Assembly: GCA_949502025.1 (NCBI GenBank)
Contig: CATBCG010000091.1
Span: 49,420-113,419 of the forward strand
Direction of reading: 5' to 3'
Length of the DNA: 64,000 bases
DNA from: MGBC131033 sp910585655
GTDB taxonomy: Bacteria > Bacillota > Clostridia > Lachnospirales > Lachnospiraceae
The notes beneath the pieces were generated by a model. The model made no database searches. It saw only the letters and a program-made list of their open reading frames with translations, and was not told the DNA's origin. This document shows, piece after piece, positions 51,146 to 60,566 of this stretch (positions within the stretch are counted from its first letter, which is position 1; each line of letters opens with the position of its first letter). The translations under genes and the position numbers were made by a program.

Positions 51146-53596
51146 ATGAGTATGTATGACAGCCTAAACCCGGAGCAGCTCCGGGCGGTACAGCATGATA
51201 AAGGTCCGCTTCTGATCTTGGCAGGCGCAGGCTCTGGCAAAACCAGGGTACTCACGCATCGGATCGCCTATCTGATCGGTGAGCGGGACGTCAATCCCTG
51301 GAATATTTTAGCGATTACCTTTACGAACAAAGCCGCCGCGGAAATGCGGGAGCGTGTGGACAAGCTCATTGAATTCGGAGCGGAAAATATCTGGGTTTCT
51401 ACCTTCCACTCTGCCTGTGTCCGTATCCTCCGGCATTTTATTGACACCATCGGCTACGAGAAAAATTTTACGATTTACGATACGGACGATCAGAAAACCC
51501 TGATGCGCGATATCTGTAAGTATTTAAACATTGATACGAAAAATATCAAGGAACGCGCCATTCTCTCGGTCATCTCCTCCTGTAAAAACGAGCTGTTAAG
51601 CCCGGAGGAATACGAGCGTCAGACCGAGGGCGACTACGGTCGCGCCCAATACGCCAAAGCCTACCTGGAATATCAAAAGCGCCTAAAGCAAAACAATGCT
51701 CTGGATTTTGACGATTTGATCGGCAAGACCATTGAACTGTTTTTAAACAACCAGGATGCGTTAAACTACTACCAACGCCGCTTTCGTTACATTATGGTGG
51801 ACGAGTACCAAGATACCAATACCGCCCAGTTTAAGCTAATTAGCCTGCTCGCCTCTTATACAAACGAAGATGGGGAGACAGAACATAATCTCTGTGTAGT
51901 AGGAGACGATGACCAGTCGATTTACAAATTCCGGGGCGCCAATATTTACAATATCCTCAATTTTGAAGAGCAGTATCCGGATACCGCCGTCATTAAGCTA
52001 GAGCAAAACTACCGTTCGACCGGAAGAATTTTAGAGGCAGCCAACGAAGTCATTTCCCATAACTCCGAGCGGAAAGACAAAGCTCTCTGGACACAGAAGG
52101 GAGACGGAGAACCGATTGCCTACACACAGTATGACAGCGAGACGGAGGAAGCTTCTTCGGTCGCTGATGTGATTGATACCCTGGCGGCAGAGCAAGCCAA
52201 AAAGACCGGAGATAAGCCGGATTACAGCCGCTTTGCCATTTTGTACCGCACCAATGCCCAATCCCGTATTTTAGAGGAAAAGTTGATTTTACGAGGAGTT
52301 CCTTATAAAGTGATCGGCGGGGTCAATTTCTACCAGCGCAAGGAAATCAAAGATATTCTTTCCTATTTGAAGCTCTTAGAAAACGAGGCAGACGATTTGG
52401 CAGTCCGTCGTATCATCAACATACCGAAACGAGGCATCGGATTGGCTACGATTGACCGCATTACTGCCTATGCCCTAGCACATGATATCAGCTTTTATGC
52501 TGCTTTGCGTATCAGCAATCAGATTCCTGGTCTGGAACGGAGCAACAGCAAACTGCAGTCCTTTGTCACTTTGATAGAGGTAATGAGAAGCCGGCTCTAC
52601 GATCCGTCCTATAGCCTTTCCGAGCTGGTCGAAGAATTGCTCACCCACAGCGGCTATCGAAAAGAGTTAGAGGAGGACGGCAGCGAAGAAGCCAGCGCCC
52701 GTTTAGAAAACATTGACGAACTGATGAATAAAATCGTCGCCTATGAGCAAAATTGTGAGGAGGAGCCAACGCTGAGCGGATTTTTAGAGGAGGTCTCTTT
52801 GGTGGCTGATATCGACAGTCTGGCGGAAGACGACGAGAACAATCATAACTATGTCGTCCTGATGACGCTCCACAGCGCAAAGGGTCTGGAATTCCCGACG
52901 GTTTTCCTCTGCGGCATGGAGGATGGTCTGTTCCCTGGTTATCTTTCGATCTCTTCAGACGATCCGTCGGATCTGGAAGAAGAGAGACGGCTCTGTTATG
53001 TAGGCATTACCCGCGCGATGGAACGACTTTATTTAAGCGGAGCCAGGCTGCGGATGGTACGCGGTGATCTGCAGTTTAACGAACCGTCCCGCTTTCTGCG
53101 TGAAATTCCACGCTACCTGCTGCATGAAGCAGCGCCGTTTCGTTCCGGCTATGCCAACGGTCACACCGCCTCTGCTCCGATCAAAAATCCGTTTTCCGCC
53201 GGATCGGCTCCTGCCTCCGGGATGCGTACCTTTCATCAGGCAATCAACCGCCCTAACAGTAATGCAGGAAATAATGCCAGCACCCAAACCGGCAGCAGAC
53301 AGACAGCAAACCAGACCAAACAGACTACTGCCGGTAAATCAGGCGGCTTATTCGCCGGGAATCCTTATATCCAAAAGGGCTTTGGAGGATCTGCCCAGCA
53401 GACAGCCCCTATTGATTACCAAGCGGGCGACCGCGTTCGGCATATCAAGTTCGGACTCGGCACCGTAACGGCTCTTACCCCAAAGCAAGGCGGCACATCC
53501 GGAACCGATCTGGAAGTGACGGTAGAATTTGACTCTCCTTCCGTCGGTACCAGAAAAATGCTTGCCTCTTTTGCAAAATTACAAAAGCAGTCTTGA
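51146..53596 (+). CDS. pcrA: ATP-dependent DNA helicase PcrA/UvrD
   Basis: 816 residues, superfamily 1 helicase. Motifs: Q-motif LNPEQLRAV; Walker A GAGSGKTRVLTHRI; Walker B VDEYQDTN; motif III GDDDQSIYKFRGA; motif IV QNYRST; motif V TLHSAKGLEFPTVFL; motif VI CYVGITRAMERLYL. The C-terminus has a low-complexity Asn/Thr/Gln-rich linker and then the AGDRVRHIKFGLGTVTAL domain typical of PcrA (RNA-polymerase-binding Tudor-like fold). It removes proteins from DNA in repair and replication. I chose the ATG at 51146 (MSMYDSLNPEQ) after AAAGGA. Confidence 0.97.
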   Translation: MSMYDSLNPEQLRAVQHDKGPLLILAGAGSGKTRVLTHRIAYLIGERDVNPWNILAITFTNKAAAEMRERVDKLIEFGAENIWVSTFHSACVRILRHFIDTIGYEKNFTIYDTDDQKTLMRDICKYLNIDTKNIKERAILSVISSCKNELLSPEEYERQTEGDYGRAQYAKAYLEYQKRLKQNNALDFDDLIGKTIELFLNNQDALNYYQRRFRYIMVDEYQDTNTAQFKLISLLASYTNEDGETEHNLCVVGDDDQSIYKFRGANIYNILNFEEQYPDTAVIKLEQNYRSTGRILEAANEVISHNSERKDKALWTQKGDGEPIAYTQYDSETEEASSVADVIDTLAAEQAKKTGDKPDYSRFAILYRTNAQSRILEEKLILRGVPYKVIGGVNFYQRKEIKDILSYLKLLENEADDLAVRRIINIPKRGIGLATIDRITAYALAHDISFYAALRISNQIPGLERSNSKLQSFVTLIEVMRSRLYDPSYSLSELVEELLTHSGYRKELEEDGSEEASARLENIDELMNKIVAYEQNCEEEPTLSGFLEEVSLVADIDSLAEDDENNHNYVVLMTLHSAKGLEFPTVFLCGMEDGLFPGYLSISSDDPSDLEEERRLCYVGITRAMERLYLSGARLRMVRGDLQFNEPSRFLREIPRYLLHEAAPFRSGYANGHTASAPIKNPFSAGSAPASGMRTFHQAINRPNSNAGNNASTQTGSRQTANQTKQTTAGKSGGLFAGNPYIQKGFGGSAQQTAPIDYQAGDRVRHIKFGLGTVTALTPKQGGTSGTDLEVTVEFDSPSVGTRKMLASFAKLQKQS

Positions 53597-53685
53597 GTCG
53601 GATGGAAAAATGTGTTATGATAGGGTACAGAGGCTATTACAAAGCATCAGGCATAGAGATCCTATGCCGGAAGGGAGATTTGACC

Positions 53686-54015
53686 ATGGACAGGAAATTA
53701 GAAGAATTACTGAGTACCGCAAAGTTAAACGAGCTTCTTCACAGAAAGCAGGCGGAAGAAAAAAAGGAGTCCAATCCGCTTGTATGGGCGTTAGCCATCA
53801 TCGGCGCTGTAGCCGCCGTAGCTGCTATCGCCTATGCGGTTTACTACTTCTTTGTACCGGATTATCTGGAAGATTTTGAGGATGATTTTGAAGACGAGTA
53901 CGAGGACGATTTCTTTGATGAAGAAACAGGCAGTGATGCTTCCAAAGAAGCTTCTGACGAAGAAGCTTCCACAGACGCAGAAGACGAAGCTGACAAGACT
54001 GCAGCCGAAGAATAA
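53686..54015 (+). CDS. Small membrane protein with acidic C-terminus (unknown function)
   Basis: 109 residues: MDRKLEELLSTAKLNELLHR, a basic Lys/Glu stretch, one membrane helix (PLVWALAIIGAVAAVAAIAY) and a strongly acidic tail (EDFEDDFEDEYEDDFFDEET). Proteins of this layout occur after pcrA in Lachnospiraceae in my recollection; the function is unknown. The acidic tail would lie outside or inside depending on topology, which the sequence does not settle. GGGAG precedes the ATG. It is followed by a strong terminator. Confidence 0.8.
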   Translation: MDRKLEELLSTAKLNELLHRKQAEEKKESNPLVWALAIIGAVAAVAAIAYAVYYFFVPDYLEDFEDDFEDEYEDDFFDEETGSDASKEASDEEASTDAEDEADKTAAEE

Positions 54016-54047
54016 AGAAGCTTAATTCTTACGGTACCACGCAGAAA

Positions 54048-54085
54048 GCCCCGGCAGTTCTACCAGATAGAACTGCCGGGGTTCT
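54048..54085. terminator. Bidirectional terminator between convergent genes
   Basis: CCCCGGCAGTTCTA and TAGAACTGCCGGGG form a long perfect stem with a short loop, followed by TTCTTTTTC on the plus strand; it ends the pcrA side and probably also the anti-sigma side. Confidence 0.88.
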
Positions 54086-54116
54086 TTTTCTCTATGCAGC
54101 TTTAAACATCGGCTGC

Positions 54117-55409
54117 TTATTGGATATTGGCGGCGATACTCTCGTCCGTCATTTTATATGTCATCCCTTTGATCGTACCATCCGCTTCTTTTTTAAACGC
54201 CTTCAATAGTATTTCCTCACTATCTTCCGAAGCGCTGATCATCGTTTCTACCACCAAATCTTTTCTTTTAAAAATCCATTCTACGTTAAAGCTCGTATCA
54301 CTTCCGTCATAGGAATAGTTTGCCATTCCATCTTTTACAGAAAGCGTCTGTACGGAATCTTCCTCTAACGTACAATAGCCAAGCAATGTTTCATCCGAAA
54401 TCTCGCTGCTGTCTGAAATATCTGCACCTTTTCCTTGTTCTGCTAAAAGGATTTGCTCCATCATTTTGTTATACTTGCTGTCTTTGGAAGCGTTCTCCTG
54501 GATACCCTCCTCACTGTCGTCGCTGTCGCCGCCCCATTCCTGTTCCAATTTTTCCAAATATGCAGCCGCTTTCTGCTCGTCGGCTCTGGACGGATCAATC
54601 GGCAGCTTGAACAGAACGTTGATTCCCTCATACTCCTCATTCCGGGTAATCGTACCATCCTCCTGATAGGAAAAAGCATTTGTTTCATAAAAGGTAGACT
54701 GGGTAATACACAGATAAAGCTGACGATCTGCAAAAAGGGCAATATCATCACAACTGATAATTCGGTAAAGCTTTCCGTCTCTGACCATATCACCATAACC
54801 ACCACCCATTGAAGCAATGTTGTATTGCCATGGAGTTAAGCCCTGAATCAACGGCGACATAAAAAAGGATAATTCCCCATATTCATCGCTGCTCGTCGCC
54901 GGCATCGGCGTACCGTCTAAGCGCTCTACGGAAATGACCGCATACGTCCCGCCGGTTTCCGCTCCTGATTCCTCGTTCCATAACCCGTTTTCCTCAAGCT
55001 GCTCTTTCGTTGCCACAGCATACAGACGGAATCGGTAATCTCCTGCTTCCTGCGTCTGATTGACCTCTAATACCTCGCCAGACTCAAACGCATCTTTTGC
55101 GCTTTTGTCGTTCATCTCCTCTACGATCTCTTCCCGGCTTAAATATTTTACCGCTGCTGCCGTTGTCACCGATACTGTCAACACGCAAATAGCTGCCGCT
55201 GCTACCATAGATACTACTTTTCTTTTCTTCATCGCAATCACCTTTCTGCCTTCCTCCTGGCTTAGACTCTCCGAGGCTTTGGCTGGGTATCCCTCACGGT
55301 TAAGTCTGTCCCATTCGTCAAGCAGACGCTTCTGCAGCGCCTGATCCGGCTCTTGTCTTGGCGCCAACGCTTCCCGCAGTAACAGATCCATCTCTTTATC
55401 CGTTTTCAT
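54117..55409 (-). CDS. Anti-sigma factor-like membrane protein (DUF4179-type)
   Basis: 430 residues. A soluble N-terminus (MKTDKEMDLLLREALAPRQE to EGRKVIAMKKRK) is followed by one membrane helix (VVSMVAAAAICVLTVSVTTA) at about residues 65-85 and a large outer domain of mixed beta sequence (YRFRLYAVATKEQL, TYAVISVERLDGTPMPA) rich in Asp/Glu near 295-320. This is the usual layout of ECF anti-sigma factors in Clostridia: the N-terminus holds the sigma factor, the outer part senses. It overlaps the sigma gene by 14 bp. The signal is unknown. Confidence 0.82.
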   Translation of the reverse strand: MKTDKEMDLLLREALAPRQEPDQALQKRLLDEWDRLNREGYPAKASESLSQEEGRKVIAMKKRKVVSMVAAAAICVLTVSVTTAAAVKYLSREEIVEEMNDKSAKDAFESGEVLEVNQTQEAGDYRFRLYAVATKEQLEENGLWNEESGAETGGTYAVISVERLDGTPMPATSSDEYGELSFFMSPLIQGLTPWQYNIASMGGGYGDMVRDGKLYRIISCDDIALFADRQLYLCITQSTFYETNAFSYQEDGTITRNEEYEGINVLFKLPIDPSRADEQKAAAYLEKLEQEWGGDSDDSEEGIQENASKDSKYNKMMEQILLAEQGKGADISDSSEISDETLLGYCTLEEDSVQTLSVKDGMANYSYDGSDTSFNVEWIFKRKDLVVETMISASEDSEEILLKAFKKEADGTIKGMTYKMTDESIAANIQ

Positions 55410-55926
55410 AGCCGCAGTCCTCCAATCTTTTTTTCATGACCATTCTTGCCTTATGTAGTCGGCTTTTTACCGTACCGCCCGGCAGCTTTAAGATCTTTGC
55501 AATCTCTTCTATGGAAAGCTGCGCCGTATAATACAGATACACCGGCAGCCTCAGTTTTTCAGGCAGTGCCTGTGTCTCCCTACGGACTGTCTGCTGCAGC
55601 TCTCCCAATATGATCTGCTCTTCCAAACCCATTCGCTCATCCGCCACTACCGTCAGAAGCTCATCCGTCAGCCCCTCCATCGGAGCTATTTGCTGTCTGC
55701 GCATGAATTTTTTCCGACGATTCCGATAGAGACCGACCGCAATACTGTCCAGGTAAGCTTTAGGGTTCGCAGAACCATCGATGTCCTTGCAATGTTCTAC
55801 CGCCGCCAGCATAGTATCCTGGTATAGTTCGTCTGCCTCCTCCCGATTCGCTGTCAACGCTCGGCAGAAAGAATAAATTGCCTTTCCGTCTCGTTCAATC
55901 AATTCCTGAAATTCCTGCTTTATCAT
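55396..55926 (-). CDS. ECF-type RNA polymerase sigma factor
   Basis: 176 residues. Region 2 is IERDGKAIYSFCRALTANRE and ADELYQDTMLAAVEHCKDID; region 4 is LRLPVYLYYTAQLSIEEIAK and LKLPGGTVKSRLHKARMVMK. This is an extracytoplasmic-function sigma factor paired with the anti-sigma gene just downstream. GGAGG lies 5 nt before the ATG at 55926; the upstream in-frame codons to 56010 do not match the family. Its target genes are not in view. Confidence 0.93.
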   Translation of the reverse strand: MIKQEFQELIERDGKAIYSFCRALTANREEADELYQDTMLAAVEHCKDIDGSANPKAYLDSIAVGLYRNRRKKFMRRQQIAPMEGLTDELLTVVADERMGLEEQIILGELQQTVRRETQALPEKLRLPVYLYYTAQLSIEEIAKILKLPGGTVKSRLHKARMVMKKRLEDCGYENG

Positions 55927-56035
55927 AATAACCTCCACGTTGCCGCTTTCTGGCAGATTCGGTGCGATATGGTTTTTCGCCCTACACCTATATATTGTCG
56001 CGGCAAGCAAAGTGGTTCATTTTTTCTTATCATAT

Positions 56036-56284
56036 GAAAAAGAATTCCACAAAGTGGAATTCCCGCACCGAGCGCGGTTGCCGAACGGCAACATCTTCCA
56101 TGCGCGCGAGTGCGCATCCCCCGGAGGGCTTTTGTATGATAGGGAAGTTCGGAGAACTTTCCTATCATATGAAAAAGAATTCCACAAAGTGGAATTCCCG
56201 CGCCGAAGCGCGTCTGCGTCAGCAGACATTTTCCTTAGGCGCGAAGTGCGCATCCCCCGGAGAACTTTCCTATCATACAAAAAA
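56036..56284. repeat. Composite palindromic repeat, two tandem copies
   Basis: Each copy has the GAATTCCACAAAGTGGAATTC palindrome, a GC-rich CGCGCCGAAGCGC or CGCACCGAGCGC block with an inner hairpin, GCGCGAGTGCGCATCCCC, then GGAG and the GTATGATAG palindrome. The first copy ends with the full GATAGGGAAGTTCGGAGAACTTTCCTATC stem; the second carries only its right arm. It fills the gap between hflC and the sigma gene. Confidence 0.9.
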
Positions 56285-56329
56285 GCCGCAGCCTTATCTG
56301 CGACCTTTCTGTTTTTGGTCATTCTTTTG

Positions 56330-57202
56330 TTATTCTGTATAAAAAATCTGCGCCAGCGGCGAATCTTTATCCAGCACCAGCGTTTTATTCCCGCCCTTTA
56401 ATGCAGCCTTAGCCGCGTCTAGGGCGCGAACAAAGGAATAAAACTCGCTTCTGCTTTTATCGGCATAGGCTTCCGAAAGAACCCGCATATATTCTGCTTC
56501 TCCTTCTGCCTCGATTTTCTCTGCCTGTGCTTGTGCTTCGGATAAGCTGATCGCAATTTCCTTGTCTGTCGTATTGCGGATAATCTGCGCCTCAGATTCG
56601 CCTTCTGCCGTATAGGTAGCAGCGATCTTGTCTCGTTCGGAAATCATCCGCTCATAAACAGCCGTCTTATTTTCGCCCGGCAAATCCAAATGCTTCATTT
56701 CAATGGAAAGCAGTTCCATTCCATATTGCTCGATAGAATTCCCGATCCCTTCCATCATCTGCTGACTGAGCACCCCTGCTCTGCCAGAAATGACTTCTTC
56801 CTGCGTCATACTACTGATTACGTTTTTCATGGAATTATAGACAATCGTATTGATACGACTTTCTGCATTGCTGACAGAGGAATTTAGCGTCTGGGCAAAG
56901 CGGATAGGATCGGTAATCCGCCAAAGCACGTAGCTGTTTGCCACCATTGTCTTTTTATCCATTGTAATAACGTCGGACGGATCGAGATCATAAAGCAGCG
57001 TCGCTTTTGGCAGTGTATCGGTAGTCTGAATAAACGGAAGCTTAAAGGAAAGCCCTGCATCGGTTACTACATGGTCAATCTTACCAAATTGCTTGACTAA
57101 TGTATATTCATTTTCTTTTGTTACGACAAAACTGCTTTCTGCCAAAATCAGAATCACCACTACGACCGCGATACCAAGAAGTTTCCCTATTGTCTTTTTC
57201 AT
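56330..57202 (-). CDS. hflC: HflC-type SPFH protein
   Basis: 290 residues. An N-terminal helix (KLLGIAVVVVILILAESSFV) is followed by an SPFH domain: VKQFGKIDHVVTDAGLSFKL, then LWRITDPIRFAQTLN, EQYGMELLSIEMKHLDLPGE and the coiled coil IAISLSEAQAQAEKIEAEGE. With HflK it forms a membrane ring that restrains FtsH or organises membrane domains. The start at 57202 has GGAGGG; it begins 1 bp after hflK. Confidence 0.94.
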   Translation of the reverse strand: MKKTIGKLLGIAVVVVILILAESSFVVTKENEYTLVKQFGKIDHVVTDAGLSFKLPFIQTTDTLPKATLLYDLDPSDVITMDKKTMVANSYVLWRITDPIRFAQTLNSSVSNAESRINTIVYNSMKNVISSMTQEEVISGRAGVLSQQMMEGIGNSIEQYGMELLSIEMKHLDLPGENKTAVYERMISERDKIAATYTAEGESEAQIIRNTTDKEIAISLSEAQAQAEKIEAEGEAEYMRVLSEAYADKSRSEFYSFVRALDAAKAALKGGNKTLVLDKDSPLAQIFYTE

Positions 57203-57203
57203 C

Positions 57204-58298
57204 CTAGTTTCCCTCCGTTTCTGTCCTGTCCGGATTTGTTTCGTCATCCGAAGCCTTCTTTTCAGAAGCAGTACGGTCTGTATCGTTTCCTGTCAACGGT
57301 TCTATCGGCAGCAGCTTTTGAATATCGCCGTTCCCGCTGTCGATGATGACCTTTAGATCCGGCAGAATTGCTTCCATTGCTTCATAAAACATCCGCTGCC
57401 TGGTAATCAACGGATATTTGACATATTCGGCGTACATTTCGTTAAAACGCGCCACCTGTCCTTGTGCCTCGTTGATTCTCTGCTGTTTCGTGGATTCTGC
57501 TTTCTGTAAAATCTGATCTACTTTTGCCTCTGCCTCCGGCATTTTTTCGTTTTTGTACTTATTGGCATTGTTGATCGCCGTTTCTTTCCCCTGTTTGGCT
57601 GCCTCAACTGCCGTAAATGCTTCTAAAACTTCCTGAGTCGGCGGCTCGGAATCCTGAATGGTGATATTGACCAAATAAAGACCGATATCCTGTTTTTCCA
57701 AATCCAGCATAATCTTTTCTTTAATCACTGCCTGAATCTCACTTTTTCCAGTGGTCAGCACGCTGTCTACATCATAACTGCCGACTACCGCACGGATATT
57801 GCTTTGGGCAATATTTTTTAAAATCTCATCCGGTTTTTTAGAGGCATAAAGCATTTTCACTGGATCGGATACTTTATATTCCACAAAGAAATCCACGTTG
57901 ATAAAATTGAAATCCTTTGTAATCATCAGTGATTCATCCTCTATAGCCTCATTGTTCTCCCGGTCGTAGCCAATCGAAATCCCCCGAATCGTCGTATCAA
58001 CTTTTCGTACTTCCTGAATAAAAGGAATTTTAAAGTGAAGCCCCGGCTCCGTCACCGCTTTTGCTACACCAAACGTCGTGACCACTGCCTGTTCCTGCTC
58101 CTTAATGGTAAAAAAGGAGTTTAACGCCAGTACCAATACTACCAGTATGGCAACGACTATCCCGATTATCCTGCCAATGGTTTTGCCGTTTTTGTCTTTA
58201 CCTCCTCCTGTTCCTTTTTTTTCTTGTTTCTTTGTTTCCTTCCCAGCAGTTCCTGCTGCTCCCTCTACCGTTCCGGTGTAGCTGCTTTGATCGTCCAT
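57204..58298 (-). CDS. hflK: HflK-type SPFH protein
   Basis: 364 residues. A Gly/Lys-rich cytosolic tail (TAGKETKKQEKKGTGGGKDK) precedes one helix (IIGIVVAILVVLVLALNSF) and the SPFH domain (AVVTTFGVAKAVTEPGLHFK, IRGISIGYDRENNEAIEDES, LYLVNITIQDSEPPTQEVLE, AFTAVEAAKQGKETAINNAN). The C-terminus is acidic. It partners HflC. The start at 58298 follows AAAGGAG; it is the first gene after a promoter at 58346-58374. Confidence 0.93.
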   Translation of the reverse strand: MDDQSSYTGTVEGAAGTAGKETKKQEKKGTGGGKDKNGKTIGRIIGIVVAILVVLVLALNSFFTIKEQEQAVVTTFGVAKAVTEPGLHFKIPFIQEVRKVDTTIRGISIGYDRENNEAIEDESLMITKDFNFINVDFFVEYKVSDPVKMLYASKKPDEILKNIAQSNIRAVVGSYDVDSVLTTGKSEIQAVIKEKIMLDLEKQDIGLYLVNITIQDSEPPTQEVLEAFTAVEAAKQGKETAINNANKYKNEKMPEAEAKVDQILQKAESTKQQRINEAQGQVARFNEMYAEYVKYPLITRQRMFYEAMEAILPDLKVIIDSGNGDIQKLLPIEPLTGNDTDRTASEKKASDDETNPDRTETEGN

Positions 58299-58345
58299 AC
58301 CCGCCGCTCCTTTCCTCTTGTAAAACATGGCTCTTTTTTCTATAT

Positions 58346-58374
58346 AGTATAACACAGGCGGCAGACTGCTACAA
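58346..58374 (-). promoter_or_regulatory. Promoter of hflK-hflC
   Basis: On the minus strand TTGTAG and TATACT are spaced 17 nt apart, about 48 nt before hflK. Confidence 0.7.
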
Positions 58375-58436
58375 CCAAAGAGAGGGATTTTTCATTTTCT
58401 TTTAATAAACCTTTTTTTGGCACTATTTGGCACTAC

Positions 58437-58532
58437 CGACGCAACATCTTCCATTCGTGCGAGTGTGCATCACGCCCGGAGGGCTTTTTGTATCATAGGG
58501 AAGTTTGGAGAACTTTCCTATGATACAAAAAA
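58437..58532. repeat. Composite palindromic repeat, right part (after dapA)
   Basis: ACATCTTCCATTCGTGCGAG, then CACGCCCGGAGGGCTTTTTG and a paired TATCATAGGGAAGTT/AACTTTCCTATGATA stem. The arm reads TATCATAGG instead of TATGATAGG, and the other arm has changed to match (CCTATGATA), so pairing is kept. It lies between dapA and hflK. Confidence 0.85.
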
Positions 58533-58577
58533 GATCCGACAGCCAAACCCGCTGACAGACCTTTTTTGGTACTATCT

Positions 58578-59462
58578 CTATAACAGCCCTACTCGTTTCA
58601 TCTCCTGAATCAACTGTTCCCGATGCCCGTCTTCCATTGGCGTGAGCGGCTTCCGAAACGGTCCGACCTCCCAGCCAAGCAGATTCATTGCTTCTTTAAC
58701 CGGAATCGGATTTACCTCACAGAACAGGATATTGATCAAATTCAAATAGTTCATTTGAAGCTTTAGACTCTCTTTTACTTTTCCTTCCAGATAAGCATGT
58801 ACCATCCGGCTCATCTCTGCCGGAATTAAATGGGAAGCAACGGAAATTACTCCTTTCCCTCCTAAAGAAAGCAAAGGCACCACCTGATCGTCATTGCCGG
58901 AATAAATCGCAAAATCCTCTCCTGTCAGAGCGGCAATTTTCGCTACCTGAGAAATATTCCCGGAAGCCTCTTTTACCGCTACGATATTATCTACCTCTGC
59001 TGCCAGCTTGGCGATTGTCACCGGTTCAATATTGCAGCCTGTCCGTCCCTGGATGTTGTATAAAACAACCGGAATATCAATCGCATGCGCCGTGTCTGCA
59101 AAATGCTCGTACATCCCTCTCTGGGTCGCCTTATTGTAATACGGAGACACCAGCAGTACCGCATCTGCCCCCGCCTGCTCTGCTTCCTTTGACAAATAAA
59201 CGGCGGTGTCCGTACAGTTAGAACCGGTTCCTGCTATCACCGGAACCCGATGCGCGGCTCTTGCCACTGCTACCCGGATACACTCAATATGTTCCTCGTG
59301 AGAAAGTGTCGCCGCTTCTCCTGTTGTCCCGCAGATCACCAGCCCATCTATTCCTCCTGCAATCTGCCCGTCTACCAAAGCTTCTAATTTTTCATAATTT
59401 ACACTCCCGTCCTCATGAAACGGGGTAATCAATGCGGTTGCTGCTCCTTCAAAAATACTCAT
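58578..59462 (-). CDS. dapA: 4-hydroxy-tetrahydrodipicolinate synthase
   Basis: 294 residues; condenses pyruvate and aspartate semialdehyde in lysine and dipicolinate synthesis, relevant to spores. Motifs: ALITPFHEDGSVNYEKLEAL, CGTTGEAATLSHEEH (Thr pair), the catalytic Tyr in VVLYNIQGRTGCNI and the Schiff-base Lys in VAVKEASGNISQ. No other lysine genes are near. GGAGGAATAAGAA precedes the ATG, and a CGGAACT array lies directly upstream. Confidence 0.96.
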   Translation of the reverse strand: MSIFEGAATALITPFHEDGSVNYEKLEALVDGQIAGGIDGLVICGTTGEAATLSHEEHIECIRVAVARAAHRVPVIAGTGSNCTDTAVYLSKEAEQAGADAVLLVSPYYNKATQRGMYEHFADTAHAIDIPVVLYNIQGRTGCNIEPVTIAKLAAEVDNIVAVKEASGNISQVAKIAALTGEDFAIYSGNDDQVVPLLSLGGKGVISVASHLIPAEMSRMVHAYLEGKVKESLKLQMNYLNLINILFCEVNPIPVKEAMNLLGWEVGPFRKPLTPMEDGHREQLIQEMKRVGLL

Positions 59463-59481
59463 TTCTTATTCCTCCTATTTA

Positions 59482-59788
59482 AGTTCCGCCTCTTCTCTTC
59501 AATGCCCCTTTAAAGGGGAGAGAAATCCTGCCGCAATAAAATGCGTCAGCATTTCCTCCCAGGGGCATTTCCGTTCCGAGGCTGTTTTTTAAGTTCCGTC
59601 TCCTTTATTTAAGTTCCGCCTCTTCTCTTCGAGCCGGGTTATGACCGGCTTTGCCCCTTTAAGGGGGAGAGAAATCCTGCCGCAATAAAGTCACGCCCTT
59701 CGGGCGCGTCAGCATTTCCTCCCACGAGCCGAACTTTGTTCGGCTTACTTCCGTTCCGAGACTGACGGGATCTCTTTTATTTAAGTCC
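59482..59788 (-). repeat. CGGAACT hairpin array E (dapA leader) with nested mini-hairpins
   Basis: Unit 1 (59482-59591): GCCTC pairs with GAGGC, AATGCCCC with GGGGCATT. A 20-bp spacer tag follows (59592-59611). Unit 2 (59612-59788) is the same element enlarged by three small hairpins: GAGCCGGGTTATGACCGGCT near 59632, CACGCCCTTCGGGCGCG near 59691 and CGAGCCGAACTTTGTTCGGC near 59724. The last tag before dapA ends 19 nt from its start. From 59789 to 59916 I see no gene. Confidence 0.85.
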
Positions 59789-59916
59789 AAACGCTTCACG
59801 GAATACCAAATATAAAATCCTGCGAGGGTAAACTGTTTTAAGGCATATATGTGGAATGCTTTATTCCTTTCCTTGATAGTTCACCAAAACCATTATAGTA
59901 AAATAGTGCTTGAAAG

Positions 59917-60537
59917 TCAATGACAAGGCAAGATCAAAATGCCTGCGCAGTAGGAAATCTGCTTAAATACAAGGCTCGGAAATATACTTTTTAGTTCATC
60001 CGCAACGAAATAGACTTCTTCATCATCCCATTCGTCGCCTGCTTCCTGTCTGCACTGTTCCAATTTATCACGGGTTTCAAACGCAACGTCGCCGATCAAA
60101 ATCTTCCCATCTTCTTTCAGACAATCATACAAAGAACGAAGAAAGGAGACTTTTTGTTCATCCGTCAAATGATGCAGGGAGTATGTCGCCATAATAAAAT
60201 CATAATCCTGATTCCAAAGCGGCACTGCCAGTCCCCTCGTGAAATCCCCCTGATAAAGATGTGAACCTGGCATCTTCTCGGATGCCAATGCAATCATTCT
60301 TGACGAAAAATCCTGCCCATAGATATCACAACCATGTTCATACAGTTTCGTGGTGAGCGTACCTGTCCCAAACCCTATATCAAGCACTGTTGCGTTTTGT
60401 TTTTCCATAATGATCTGAAAGATATTGCCAAGCACATCCTTGTAACCGGCAAACGGATATGTATTTTCTTCGTCGGAAATCCCAACCGTTTTGTCATATC
60501 CATCCGCCCATAAGTCAAAGCCTTTTTTATCTAACAT
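59917..60537 (-). CDS. Class I SAM-dependent methyltransferase
   Basis: 206 residues. MLDKKGFDLWADGYDKTVGI leads to the SAM-binding motif I ATVLDIGFGTGTLTTKLYEH, then a DFSSRMIALASEKMPG segment and FIMATYSLHHLTDEQKVSFL. The pattern resembles small-molecule methyltransferases near YrrT/UbiE types. The substrate is unknown. GGAGG lies 5 nt before the chosen ATG; the in-frame codons to 60585 overlap the upstream gene. Confidence 0.88.
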   Translation of the reverse strand: MLDKKGFDLWADGYDKTVGISDEENTYPFAGYKDVLGNIFQIIMEKQNATVLDIGFGTGTLTTKLYEHGCDIYGQDFSSRMIALASEKMPGSHLYQGDFTRGLAVPLWNQDYDFIMATYSLHHLTDEQKVSFLRSLYDCLKEDGKILIGDVAFETRDKLEQCRQEAGDEWDDEEVYFVADELKSIFPSLVFKQISYCAGILILPCH

Positions 60538-60566
60538 AGTTGCCTCCGTATTTTTTAAAATGAATA

